A stretch of DNA of 64,000 bases from Dermanyssus gallinae (Eukaryota; Arthropoda; Arachnida; Mesostigmata; Dermanyssidae). The number at the start of each line of letters is the position of its first letter. Positions within the stretch are counted from its first letter, which is position 1. The notes beneath the pieces are model-generated. The model saw only the letters and a program-made list of their open reading frames with translations, searched no databases and was not told the origin of the DNA. Shown piece after piece: positions 22,185 through 33,419 of this stretch. Position numbers and translations under genes: made by a program. The stretch covers positions 85,001-149,000 of the forward strand of contig QVRM01001794.1 of assembly GCA_003439945.1 (NCBI GenBank), read 5' to 3'.

Positions 22185-22900
22185 CAGATGGTGCGGGTGA
22201 CGGAAATTGTCTTGGACCTTTTATCTTCATCATCGACCATGAATGATTCGTCCTGCGGGGCATCGAAATATACGTACATTGCCGCCTAATCGTCTATGCT
22301 GACGACACCACTCTTTTTTTCCGTGTTTCACCCACCCAATTATCCAATAAGACGCAGAATCTTCGGCACGTTGAAACGGGTATTGACAAGGCCATATATT
22401 TATTTCAAAGATGTGGTCATGTCGTTAACTCAACGAAGACGACACTAGTTCTTTACCACACTCCACAGCGGGCATTGAGATAGAAGTTCAAAGCTGGTAA
22501 TATCTTTGTCTGAGTAAGCGGCTCTGCTATCTCTCTCAGCTCAGAGGCAAAATGCATTGGCATCGTGCTACACGAGCATATGAAATAAGACAGTTAGGTG
22601 AGGTCGGGTGTCAGGGTCCGCTACGCCGTGGTAGCGTCACTCGTGCGTTTGGGGAGAACCAAACGCACCAATGCCTTGCAGACTTTCTGGTACGCGTCTA
22701 TATAGTGCGCTTATGGAGCCACTTCTAACCCACGGAATTACTCTATGGTGCCACGTATTCAACGACCCTAGACAAGCTTAGGGACGTTCAGAAGGACGCG
22801 ATTAGAGCCCTGATTGGGCTTCCTCGTCGCCCGGGAAGCCAACTAAGGGTGCCAGGGTTCAGACTCACCCTTTTTCGGCACTCTCTGATCTACAGGCTAC
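22185..22900 (+). pseudogene. Non-LTR reverse transcriptase relic (jockey/I-like)
   Basis: Plus-strand frame: LGPFIFIIDHE, a stop, GIEIYVHCRLIVYADDTTLF and on through HVETGIDKAIYLFQRCGHVV and NSTKTTLVLY (about 22210-22483). YADD lies at 22294-22305 and is intact. In later phases come SLSSEAKCIGIVLHEHM (about 22535-22580), LLTHGITLWCHVFN (22724-22765) and DKLRDVQKDAIRALIGLPRR (22772-22831). These match the catalytic palm, the thumb, and the post-RT YGI..W / L..LQ...IRAI.GLPR segment of jockey- and I-like elements. Several frameshifts and stops make it a pseudogene. A perfect 10-bp-arm hairpin lies inside at 22643-22668. Confidence 0.75.
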
Positions 22901-22909
22901 CGACCATAT

Positions 22910-24159
22910 GGAACTAGCTTTATTGGCGCTTCGAAATGCATGCTGGACGGTCGTTTTTAAGCGACATGTGCTCTTGCAGCTGACAAACGAGGAAACACGT
23001 GACTTCTTGTGAAATGTCGGAAACGTATACTATTATTATATAGGGCTTAAACTTGTTGTGGGTCAGCTAAATGGTTTCAAACTTTGATTGTGGTAACTCT
23101 ACTCAATATTGTTGTTTTTGTTGCTCACACACTGTTGATTTGTACATATACTCCTACTTGTGCATATTTTGAACGAAAAGTGACCGCGGCTTCGACGGTC
23201 AGTTGTATTGTCGAACATATCTCGAATTGGATGTGAGTGCAGCACGTCACACTGAGATCGTGTAAAAAGTTTTACATGCTAACTTAGTTCGCACATTTGA
23301 AAACACCGTTTACCAAAGTACCAAAATTAGCCAATAAACATTGCCATACTAGGAAGCGTTAATAGTCAAATAGAGCTGTATCAGCATGCGTACATTTGAG
23401 TTGCACCAGTAACATTACTCGTTCGTGCGCCGTTCCTATTGATACACTCGTTCGTATGCATAGAAGGCCCAAATATGCAAGGTGGAAACTAATTGCCGCC
23501 ATGCATTCTGCTAGCTCTGTACAATCATCATACAAGCTGGCCAATTGCTTCTTTAACACCGATATTCTGCGGTGGTAACCAACTGAGCCGACGGCTTGGT
23601 TCGACGGACCCCTTGAGGGCTGTAAAGTCCAATCGATACGCCAGCGCGCTTGCTCCTCGTGTATCTCTAGATATGCCGAGCGTATGCGGTGAACTCAGAA
23701 AGCCTAGCCGAGAAGTTGTGAACGATACACCGGCGTTGCTGGCGGTATCGCCGACACTGTTCTCTCGACACCTTTGCTATCTGTGCAGGCGGCTGCTTCT
23801 AGAGATTAGCAGAGAACGAACAGTAACCGAGCCATTGCTTATTAGTTACACTCGTTGTGTCTTCGGTTGTGGCACGCTCTGCGCCGCAAACAACCTTAAG
23901 TTTGAAGCTCGATTCGATATGACATGACTAACGTCTTGTTAGAGTAAGCCATACAGTAAAAATTTTTCACCTTCGACTTTTCGTTCTGAGGCTGACAAAA
24001 ACATGGAGCAACCGTCTCAAAACTACCATTCAAACGACAAAAATAGCGCGATTACACAATTTTCAGTCGAAGTACGTCCTACATTAGAAAACATTACGAT
24101 GACATCACGGTAGTACATTGTACTATCGCTTAGCAAAGGGACGGTCGTCAACTTCTCAC

Positions 24160-24160
<1 letters not shown>
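22910..24160. other. Anonymous stretch
   Basis: No motif recognised. An open frame of 144 codons at 23493-23927 plus overlaps shorter frames on both strands and has no family signature, so I treat it as unproven. Confidence 0.35.
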
Positions 24161-24206
<46 letters not shown>

Positions 24207-24208
<2 letters not shown>

Positions 24209-25490
24209 AGGTAAGTCAAAAAGTTCGTCGGCTTTCTGGGACCACATTTTTGAAATTCCCGCGCTTTGCAGCAGGACCGCCTGAGAGTGCGGCTGGGTGT
24301 TTACATTCAGGAGCAGATCCGTGGCGGCGCGACGGTATACCGGTTCCAATTTTACCGTTTCGTTTGCGGAATTGGCAGCTGTTTGCAATGGAGGACAAAA
24401 ATACGCATTTTCGACACATGATGTTGTTCTCCTACCGTAAAGGCATAAGTGCAGCGCAAACAACCCGGAGGATATGTGCAGTCTACGGCGAAAACGCAGT
24501 ACACAAATCCACAGTCGAAAAGCGATTCGCCCGTTTCAAAGCTGGAAACTTCAATCTCGAAGAGGAACCGAGGTCAGGACGACCCAATGTTGTGGAGACC
24601 GACGAAGTCATAAGCCTGGTTACTTCGAACCCAGGTTTGACCATAAAAGAAATTGAAGATGTAACGGGAGTCTCCCACGGAACCGTTTGGAATCGCCTCC
24701 ATGATGCAGGTTTCTCGTGCAAGCGGAATATCTGGCTACCACACGACCTCAATGATAGGCAGCTTGAAGGGCGAGTCGATACCTGTCACGCACTCCTCCG
24801 GAAGAACTCGAATGAGCCATTTCTGAGGAGATTGATAACCGGCGATGAAAAATTGATACTCTACAGAAACGTAACACAGAAAAGAAGTTGGGTCCCCAGA
24901 GGTTCTCAGGCCGCAGCTATCCCTAAACCCGAAATTCATCAGAAGAAGGTTATGCTGTGCTGCTGATGGGACTGTAAAGGCGTCGTGTATTTTGAGCTGC
25001 TTCCAATGGGTCAGACGATCAACTCCGTCGTCTACTGCAGACAACTCGAAGATTTGAAGGCTGCAGTAGCAACGAAGCGCCTGGAATTGTCAAACAGGTG
25101 GGGCGTCACTTTTCAACATGATAAGGCGACACCACACAAAAGTTTGGCCACCCGGCAAAAATTGGCGGAGTTTGACTGGGATGTGCTGCTGCACCCAGCT
25201 TATAGTCCCGACCTCGCACCATCTGATTATCACTCGTTCAGGTCTCTCCAGAACTCCCTTGATGGCACAACATTTGAATCTTTGGAGGCTATAAAAAATC
25301 ACCTCACTCAGTATTTCGACGAGAAGGACAAGACGTTCTGGGAGAAAGGAATCATGGATCTACCGAGGCGATGGGCGAAGGTTATCGAACAAAACGGTCA
25401 ATATATAGTTGAATAAAAATACTGTTGTCTGCATAAATAAGGCTCTTTAAAATCGGGTAAAAAAGCCGACGAACTTTTTGACTTACCTAA
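24207..25490 (+). mobile_element. mariner transposon, near full length
   Basis: 1284 bp bounded by a perfect inverted repeat of about 27 bp starting TTAGGTAAGTCAAAAAGTTC and flanked by TA on both sides (24205-24206, 25491-25492). It lies within TA-rich sequence, as expected for TA-targeted insertion. Length and ends match intact mariners. The single transposase gene inside has one nonsense codon. Confidence 0.95.
24388..25416 (+). pseudogene. mariner transposase, one in-frame stop
   Basis: Starts ATG at 24388 (MEDKNTHFRHMM). The N-terminal helix-turn-helix region reads GISAAQTTRRI and HKSTVEKRFARFKAGNFN, then EPRSGRP, the second HTH with VSHGTVWNRLHDAGF, and WLPHDL. Catalytic motifs are ITGDEKLILY (first D), FQHDKATPH (second D) and YSPDLAPSDYH (third D); the last two are 34 residues apart, so D,D34D is complete. 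A TGA at 24964-24966 falls where related transposases have the first Trp of WWD (LCC-stop-WD), a one-base change from TGG. The usual Trp after GDEK is Leu. The frame then runs to the stop at 25414-25416, giving about 342 codons. Resemblance is to the cecropia/mellifera subfamilies, from memory. The element is inactive as it stands but young. Confidence 0.92.
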
Positions 25491-25508
25491 TATATATATA
25501 TATACATA

Positions 25509-26660
25509 CAGGGTCATTCATATTGTTGTGCACGCATTTCGAGGTTTGATAGAACTCGGCAAGAAAATAAGTTTTTCCTATGGAGGGAAGACGTGGAAAC
25601 GTCTTGTTTAGGAGAGAGAGTGAAGTTTATAAAAGTAGTTTTTCTGCTTTTTTTTCCTACATAGTGGTGCGAAATCTCTGTTTGCGGGAGAACCAGTCAA
25701 CGCATGAAGGAACCGATTACACCGGCGTGTTCGGAGGAAAATTCTGCACAACGAAAGACACTTCACTAGCTTGCGTAGCAAAAAGCTAATACCCAGATTA
25801 AGGAAAGTCATGAAAAGTCGATATTTTACGTTAACGCCTTTTCATGAAAAAACGTAATTTTTTTCATTGCGACCAAAAATGTACGTCCGAAAGACCACTC
25901 TCACGCAATAGCAAATTTAATGCCCATCATTTTCGTATCAAGGTGATGGTGCTGCGTTACGTAGTTGTCAAGTCACTAAGCTTTTTCGATAGCCATATCG
26001 AAAGCGAAGGCATGCATATTTCCATAGGGCGTATGAGAAAGTTAGGTACATATTTTGAGGTTTGGTAGAACTCAACAAGGGAATAAATTTTCCTAGTGGA
26101 AGGAGGGGGCGGAAACGTCTTGGCAAATTTTTACGGTTCTGGACTTGAAAACTTGCACGTAAAACATAACAACTATGACTGTCGAAAAAGCTTAGTGACT
26201 TGACAACTACGTAACGCAGCACCATCACCTTGATACGAAAATGATGGGCATTAAATTTGCAATTGAGTGAGAGTGGTCCTTCGGACGTACATTTTTGGTC
26301 GCAATGGAAAACATTTACGATTTTTCATGAAAAGGCGTTAACGTAAAATATCGACTTTTCATGACTTTCCTTAATCTGGGTATTAGCTTTTTGCTACGCA
26401 AGCTAGTGAAGTGTCTTCCGTTGTGCAGAATTTTCCTCCGAACACGCCGGTGTAATCGGTTCCTTTATGCGTTGACTGGTTCTCCCGCAAACAGAGATTT
26501 CGCACAACTATGTAGGAAAAAAAAGGCAGAAAAACTACTTTTATAAACTTCACCCTCTCTCCTAACAAGACGTTTCCACGTCTTCCCTCCATAGGGAAAA
26601 CTTATTTTCTTGCCGAGTTCTATCAAACCTCGAATTGCGTGCACAACAATATGAATGACC

Positions 26661-26663
<3 letters not shown>
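25509..26663. mobile_element. Foldback element A, copy 1
   Basis: 1155 bp with terminal sequence CAGGGTCATTCATAT and its complement, flanked by TA. Arms of about 480 bp (25509-25993 and 26182-26663) are near-perfect complements. The 190-bp centre contains a partial copy of the arm's outer part (GAGGTTTGGTAGAACTC at about 26057), so repeats are nested. Frames such as those at 25580-25789 and 26383-26592 are the same arm read from each side. Nothing indicates an encoded transposase. It is best seen as a non-autonomous TA-inserting element, lying 18 bp from the mariner. Confidence 0.85.
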
Positions 26664-26707
<44 letters not shown>

Positions 26708-26731
26708 AACATATATATATATATATATATA
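26664..26731. repeat. (TA)n microsatellites bordering foldback A
   Basis: Two TA runs (26664-26702 and 26711-26731) separated by CATAAACA; the first begins at the right end of the foldback element. Confidence 0.95.
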
Positions 26732-28286
26732 TTATTGAAAAATCAAGCATAAGTTAGAGATAATATAAAATTGCAAATATGTACAAAGGTATACGAAAAT
26801 AACGGAAAGTGCGGGAATTAATAGCATTAGGTCGGGGCTCTGAGGGGCTTTGCTCGGCAAAGAATGCTATTTGTCGATTTATAGTAACAGACCGTTGTGT
26901 CGCAAGTTACTTGCTCAATTCGTGCTGAAGCCAAGCACTAACGCAATGATTCTGCATAACAATACTACAGGACACTTTTTTTACGACTACAATACGCGTG
27001 ATGCAAATTTGGTTCTCAGAAAAAAAAAGTCGTGGCTCGTGCATTATTAAACTGTGCCATGGCTTTGAGTCCTTAACGATAAAATTCCCGACATAAAACC
27101 ACGCAAAGCATTTTCGAGGGCAACGTTCATTAGGTTTTTAGAGCCGCCATTTTGAAAAAAGTGCAATGGGACGCCGCAAAGCTGGTACCGCACACGTATA
27201 TCGATAATAGGCAACGATATTAAAGTTTCAGCGTTAAAAATTACTTCATATTCAGACAGGTCGGTGTTTTGCTAGAGATCGCAAAAACACGGACACTTTT
27301 AGAGAGACGCACAGATTTATTATTGATTAAAAAAAACGTGTGTGCTTGCAACAGGCATGTTGACCTGATATAGCAACCAGCGGTAGCGCCTGTACATTAG
27401 GACGCTTTTACCTCAGGAGGAACCTCAATCTGAGGTTGTGTCAGAGCAAAGCAGTTATATGCCAGCTTCGACTAAGTTCAACTTAAGTGTTAATGATGTT
27501 TCTGGCTATAGACTGTGTATCTCTATTATGCCATCTGCGCTTCGGATCGATGCGTAATGTATCTAGGATTTGCGTAATGATGTTTTATAATATATTGTGC
27601 GTTCTGCCTGTGATTATTTTATAACTGCATAATTCCTACGGCCTACTAGTGAAGCCAAAATCACCAGCTAATAGCACTCAATAGTTCAGTTGACTTGATA
27701 TATTTTATACAGTACGAAGCCACTCCTTTGTAAAATATTCATACCAAATAAAAAAATGCTCACGTTGAATAAGTTGGAGTATCATAGACAACTGCACAGT
27801 ATAGGAAATAGAAGTTGTGCTCATCCAACAAATCACTGCATTAACGAAGCGCGGCAATAAACTAGGTTACTTGGTCGTGATACCCATACATATAAACTAA
27901 GGAATAACTTTATAGCTAAGTAATACTCTCTTAGTAAATTCCAAGATGTTGTATTAGTTAATCTTCAGGTGTGTGCGATGTTTTAGAACGCAAATTAACA
28001 TTGTTTCTGAGGTTATGGGAATAATATTGAAACCAGTGACAGTGAATGTCGACATTGCAATACTTAATCTATAACCGCAAATTGTATCTATTTAGATCTC
28101 TTAATGTCATTCCTAAGGTAAGACTGTTAAATGAAACGGCGCAGGTGCGGATTTATAATAAAGCATCGAACCTTTTGCTACTAAGCTAATAACACTTACA
28201 GAATCCTGGGTGAAGCGGAATCTGAAGTCATTTTTACCCTGAAAGAAGTTTAAAACAAATTACGATTGGTATATAAGCATTGCTGT
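26732..28286. other. Anonymous AT-rich stretch
   Basis: No gene or known repeat recognised. Only short frames. Confidence 0.4.
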
Positions 28287-28440
28287 TCGAAGTTATGCTA
28301 AAGTAATATCGAGCCCGGAAGGGGAGGGAAAATACGGGTTGGGTAGGTTTGTGAGTCCCACACTAGTCACGCTAGCTGCTCGTGACGTGTATGCATCAAG
28401 CATTCCGCTGCATCTTGTTGAGGACCTATAGAAATTCCAC
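28287..28440 (+). repeat. Dispersed exon-like repeat, copy 1
   Basis: This block is repeated at 59625-59785. Both share CACTAGTCACGCTAGCTGCT and an alignable upstream part (CGAAGTTATGC/CGAAGTAATGC). In one frame both read SPTLVTLAARD, preceded by an AG that could be a splice acceptor. The similarity decays after about 20 codons. It could be a duplicated exon fragment of an unknown gene family or part of an unknown repeat. Confidence 0.5.
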
Positions 28441-30875
28441 GTTCTACAGAAAACGGTAGCTACCAACAAACACATTACTGAATGAGAGAATAAGATGGAG
28501 GACATTGACCCGCTGTTTCATGAAACCCAGGCAATTGTGTGTATGTAGTTCGTGGAAGTGCTGCACTTATGAAAATAGCCTAACCGCTAACGACTTGCCG
28601 TGCATAGCTTACCCATTAAAATTCTCTTCTTCGTCGAAAAAAGTCTTCGAAAGAAGTTCTATGAAATCATTTCGTTGTGCTTGCGCAAGCTCTGCCAGTT
28701 ACAATCTGATTTATATCACCTCCAGCCATGCGATAGAGCGGTTACGTCGACTCGAATTTTACAACCACGATGAATATACACATTTGCAAATGTGTTTCTG
28801 CTTTACGCAATATGTAAACCATACATCGGTTAGTGAAGCTAATTCCCTTATAAAGCACTCCTAAAAATTCTCAACAAAATGAAAGAAAATTGCTAAGAAT
28901 CGACTTAGATATCGGGTTGTCTGAGCCGCACATATCGATACCTAGATATTATTGACATTTCACTCAGGAGCACATCTGATCATAACATACAGAACCAAAG
29001 AATTGAATTTATCAATAAATGCGCATTCTTTACAATCTATTATCAATTATTGATGACCAAGGTTAATTTTCAAGTAAACATTTAAATTAGAAGTGGACCT
29101 AAAAATAATTGAATTAAACCCCAGACAGAGTCCCGAGCTATTGTTGTGATCATTTACCTTGACATAGCGAGACCTTTTAGATATCTATGACGGAAGTAGT
29201 ATACATTTATCGATGGTACAGCAGTAACGTACAGTGAAAAGCGACGAAACATTGCTGTACTGCACACCAAACAATTACAAAACGGGCTTCCGCGGGGAGC
29301 CAGCAGCAAAATGCACGTGTGTTCTTGTTGGTATGCTTGAGAATCTATTTACAGATAGAATTACAGACATAATTTTCAGTTTGTTGAGTTGAGCTTGTTG
29401 ACAGCCACTGTGCGGACTTATTAGACTATTTTCAACAAATACGTTTGCTTACAGAGTTATCCCCTTTATCAGATAGAAACACGGCTGATAAAGCAAACAG
29501 CTTCAAATTCCTTCTTTTTTGCCCATTGTTTTGTGGTTTTTGCACAGAACAGCAGGTTATACGGACCGCAAGGTAAGGGAAAAAAGTAGAGAGAAGGGGG
29601 ACAGGAAGGATCGTCCTGGTATTCATACCCTATGCAATCCTTGTACTGGAGCCATTAGTCGGTCTACTATATTACAACATTTATTTACTACAGACGGGTT
29701 TCATCATTCACGCTTGCCCATAATCTTAAACCGTCTCGAACTGTCTCTATTCTGGAGTCTACTGGAGGGACTACGATACATAGAAGGCAATGCGTAGGAA
29801 TCGCGTTGTAAATGTTTGGCCAGCTGCCTAACCAAATCATTGGTCAATCATTAAAATGTCGGGAATTGCTGCAGCCGTCTTATTTTTACGGTGCACCAAC
29901 CAGAAACGCTTGTAGCAGGTCAATCCCCGTCCAAGCAAAGAAAGGCGAATAGAGAAAGGCATCTGAGTCAGAGGTTCTCTCCAGAATAAACCGGTCATAT
30001 TTCCATGACTTTTCATGCTTTTCGCGCATAAGTAACTGGAGAGGGTTCTGGATTTATTGTAGAAGTCAGGTTTATTAAACGACCAATTTGTTTGCGGCCT
30101 ATGCAAGGAGAAACGGCTAGCCCTTCAAGAACGTGAGATCATTTTAAAAAGACACTCGCATAGTCGCAATAGTCATGGGCACAATTTCTTCTGTCACTTA
30201 AGGAACATGTCTGTACAAATAAACTGCATTATTGGATGAAGACGCTGTTAGCCAGGTGAATAGTTAACTGGCTTGAGTGTCATCTTATATGTATACACGA
30301 TTGTTTTTCTAGAAAGCCCAAGAACAAAGACACGTGATGCCTGAGACATTTAGTCATTCGGGACTTTGTATTCGACTAAAACCTACTAAGCTTTGTATAT
30401 ATATCCAAGTCAACTCTAGTACAGGTTCAATGGACGTAAAGAACCGCTGGCCGTATTGTTCTATCTGTTATTGGGCGCCTTACCTATCTTTTTCTATCCT
30501 CTTCTTTGTTCTCATAGCAAATTCCAACAAAGCAGTCCTTGAGTCCCAGTCCTTTTTAGGCGGAACATTTAGAGTAGGTTTTTAGTCTTCTTGTCAGGAA
30601 CAAATTTTCTGTCTCGCCTTCTTAGAAGCCTTGTACGGAAACAAAAACATGTGATCCACGTTGACAGCAAATGCACGTGCCTACCTGAGCCTTTCTTATG
30701 TTCGCTATACACTATATTATCATTGTAGCTTTGACATCTGTACACAGTCTATACCAGTGTCAGAGGGCGTACACGAGCCCAGTACCCTCTTGTTCCGCAC
30801 CGATTCACTCAGACTGCCGTCACTTCATGAGGTTATCCTCCTGCGACGTTAGGCAGTGCGTTAACAACGTGACCC
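28441..30875. other. Anonymous AT-rich stretch
   Basis: Nothing recognised over about 2.4 kb. Open frames of 80-120 codons (28505-28864, 29519-29797, 29837-30106, 30334-30585) show no motifs and no shared phase. Confidence 0.4.
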
Positions 30876-30879
30876 GTTG

Positions 30880-31055
30880 AGCTCGGTGGCGTAGTGGCAT
30901 GCGTCTGCGCCTCGCGACCGGAGGAGACACATAGGTGCGCGGGTTCGAGCCCCACCGTTGCACATTTGTATTTATGGGGGTCCGTCTATGAAGCAATGCA
31001 AAAAGCTGTCTCATAGACGTTAAATCTTGGCTGAGAGTCAGCCCCGAAAGGATTT
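30880..31055 (+). mobile_element. tRNA-derived SINE, family 1, copy 2
   Basis: The best preserved copy: GAGCTCGGTGGCGTAGTGGC (A box), CTGCGCCTCGCGACCGGAGG, then GGGTTCGAGCCCC (B box). The body follows: TTGCACATTTGTATTTATGG, GTCCGTCTATGAAGCAATGC, ATAGACGTTAAATCTTGGCT and GAGAGTCAGCCC. The tRNA-like head is about 70 bp, but the 3' side does not close an acceptor stem. The element has no poly(A) tail that I can see. Confidence 0.8.
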
Positions 31056-31440
31056 TTCTAATAACGTGGCCCGGTCGCTTAGGCGACGATCAAGCATCGT
31101 CTGCCATCTTAATTTAGTTTGCGACATTATCTTTGTGGTCGTTATTATATACAATTCCTGGCAGTGCTTCCTTTTATTAGATATAGGTTCTTGCTTCTTT
31201 TAGGTTCTTAGATGTTGTGAACTTATTGATGTCAGCCTCTCTACAAAGTATCGTTTATTCGGGCCACTATTTTAATGAATAGGATTCCTAAATTAAATTC
31301 GCCCAGACGGATTTCCTTCCTAAAAAAACAAATATGTTTTGGCATTCCCTGCTGACCTAAGCCGACTCATTCCCTGCTGACTTAAGTCGGCGTATAATTT
31401 CAAGATATGTGTTAAGCGGGCATTCCTTAAATGATGCAAA
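31056..31440. other. Anonymous stretch
   Basis: No gene recognised. A short near-direct repeat (CATTCCCTGCTGAC around 31340 and 31370) is present. Confidence 0.4.
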
Positions 31441-31448
31441 GTCGGACT

Positions 31449-31525
31449 AACATGATTGCTTGATTGATTGCATTTTTATTTGCTTAATAAGTGTACGCAT
31501 ACCACCCTTTTATGTCAGTGGCACA
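31449..31525 (-). repeat. Possible 3' tail of family C
   Basis: On the minus strand it resembles the family C end: CTGACATAAAAGGGTGGTATG, then an AAGCAAATA-like part and CAATCAATCAAG. It is more diverged than the other copies. It directly precedes the large inverted repeat. Confidence 0.4.
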
Positions 31526-31572
31526 AAACGCTGCAGTCCTTCAGTGATAATTTATCTATTGCACCACATGTA

Positions 31573-33374
31573 TGGCATTCTCCGAAAATACTGGAAATAT
31601 ATGCTAGAACCAAGTTCTGTTTATCAACCAAAACATATTATCACCACGGACATGATCTACAGGGTTTGCAAACACGCAGATCCTAATATATCACATTTAC
31701 GATGTATAGCGCAAAACATTTGGAGGTTACGAACGAAATACCAGATGCGTCAGGTAATCAATGGCCAAAGAGCGCCACATCGAAGTACAGGTAATGCCCC
31801 GCGGTAGTGAGGGCGCAGACAGGATGTACTCGCGTTCTTCGCCGACACACTACAGCTCGCGGAAAACCGAAGAGGGTGAAGACCTATTAGGTGGAAAAGA
31901 AGCGGTAAAGAAAGACGGATGATCTATGATCTGAGTACAAGACAAAGTGCCAAAATTTGAATGAGACTATCAGCAAGAGCAAGTTCTAAGATAGAATCAT
32001 TTGATAAATCAATCCCTATATGATTATAATGCGCAACATGGGCACGAGGGAATTGTAACCCCACTGGTAGTATACAAATAATAGAAAGGAAATATTAAAA
32101 TCAACTGAAAGGATGGCAGAAGGAATGCTACCGAAACACGCGGCATGCTCCTGAAGGCGATCAAACTCGCGGTAAAGGAATGCTAAATGAACTGCAAAAC
32201 GATTATGGATTCTCTGCTAAGGGACTGGAAATGCAGCAATGGTCACGTAGAGCTGGCAAAAACCACAGCAATCCTACCGACATCTTGTCACCCGCTAATC
32301 ACTTCACGGATTCCACCATAAGCTCTGCCACCGAAGAGACTTTCACGATTCTGACGTCGGCTGTGTGAAAAATTGTGCACAGTGGAAGACACTTCGCTAG
32401 CTTGCGTAGCGAAAAACAAATAGACATATTAAGGAAAATCGTAAATATAAACATATATAATAAAACAAATTCAAGCTAACTGCGTAAGAGAAATTGTTCT
32501 CTAATAGGTCATCGGTGCTGCGTCGGTGTTGTGTCCATATCGAGCTGGTAGGTAGGACACGGCTGTTTGCATAAGCGGCGCACAACCTACGTCAGGATCG
32601 TGGAAGTCTGTTCAATGGCAGAGTTTATGGTGAAATCCGTAAAGTGAATAGCCGGTGACAAGATGTCGGCTGAGTTGTAGTGGTTTCTGCCAGTTCCAAG
32701 CGACCATTGCTGCATTTCAAGTCCTTTAGTAGAGAGTCTATAATCGGTTTGCAGTTCAATTAACATTCCTTCATCACGAGTTGTATCGCCTCCACAAGCA
32801 TGCCGCGTAGATCAGTAGCATTCCTGCTGTCACACTTTCAGTTGATGTTATTATCTCCTTGAATACAATCAGTGAAGTTACAATGCCCTCGTGTCCATGT
32901 TGCTTATTATAATCATATAGGGCTTTCCACACACGCCCCGATTGATTTGATTTATCAAAGGATTCTAGCTATCTTAAAACTTGCTCTGGCTGATAGCATT
33001 ATTCAAATTCAGGAGCCCTGTCTTGTATTCCGATCGTAGATCATCCGTTCTCTACTACTTATTTTCCACCACTTATATCTTCACCCTCTTCGCTTTGCCT
33101 AGTGTGTCAGCGAAGAACGCGAGTGCATCCTGGTTGCGCCCCCATTATCAGGTGGGGAGGGCTATCTGTATTTCGATGAGGCGCTCTTTGGCCGTTGATT
33201 ACCTGACGCATCTGTTTTCGTTCGTAATTTCCAAACTTTTGGGCTATACATTGTAATGTGATATATTAGGATCTGCGCGTTCGCTACCCTGTAGATCGTT
33301 TCCCTGGTAATTATATGCTATGCTTGATAAACGGAATTTTGTTCTAGTATGCACTATTTTCGAAGAATGCCCCT
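31573..33374. repeat. Large inverted repeat, arms near 795 bp
   Basis: The left arm 31573-32368 is complementary to the right arm 32580-33374. Landmarks shared by the arms in the same order are GGCATTCTCCGAAAATA, GATCCTAATATATCACAT, GATGCGTCAGGTAATCAA, CTATATGATTATAAT and GAAATGCAGCAATGGTC. Identity looks like 80-90 percent, with small indels. The 211-bp spacer contains a scrap of foldback element A (32369-32445). No open frame is shared in a way that suggests protein. It could be a foldback transposon or an inverted duplication. Confidence 0.85.
32369..32445. mobile_element. Foldback element A, fragment
   Basis: Contains GACACTTCGCTAGCTTGCGT followed by AGCGAAAA and a TTAAGGAAA-like part. 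These match the inner arm of the foldback copies at 25760-25810 and 33655-33710. It sits exactly in the spacer of the large inverted repeat. Confidence 0.7.
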
Positions 33375-33379
33375 AAATA

Positions 33380-33417
<38 letters not shown>
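33380..33417. repeat. (TA)n microsatellite between two inverted repeats
   Basis: About 38 bp of TA between the large inverted repeat and foldback copy 2. It appears to have replaced the outermost few bases of the latter. Confidence 0.95.

Positions 33418-33419
<2 letters not shown>

Noticed and set aside
23493..23927. 144-codon plus-strand open frame
   Set aside because: No family signature; overlapping frames on the other strand are also open, so composition is the likely cause.
25580..26592. Frames repeated between the foldback copies (for example 25580-25789, 26383-26592, 34262-34732)
   Set aside because: They appear conserved only because they are the same arm read from both sides and in both copies. 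Substitutions fall without regard to codon position as far as I can see.
30880..30955. tRNA gene at the SINE head
   Set aside because: A and B boxes are present, but the acceptor stem does not pair and the same sequence is dispersed with a common body, so it is a SINE.
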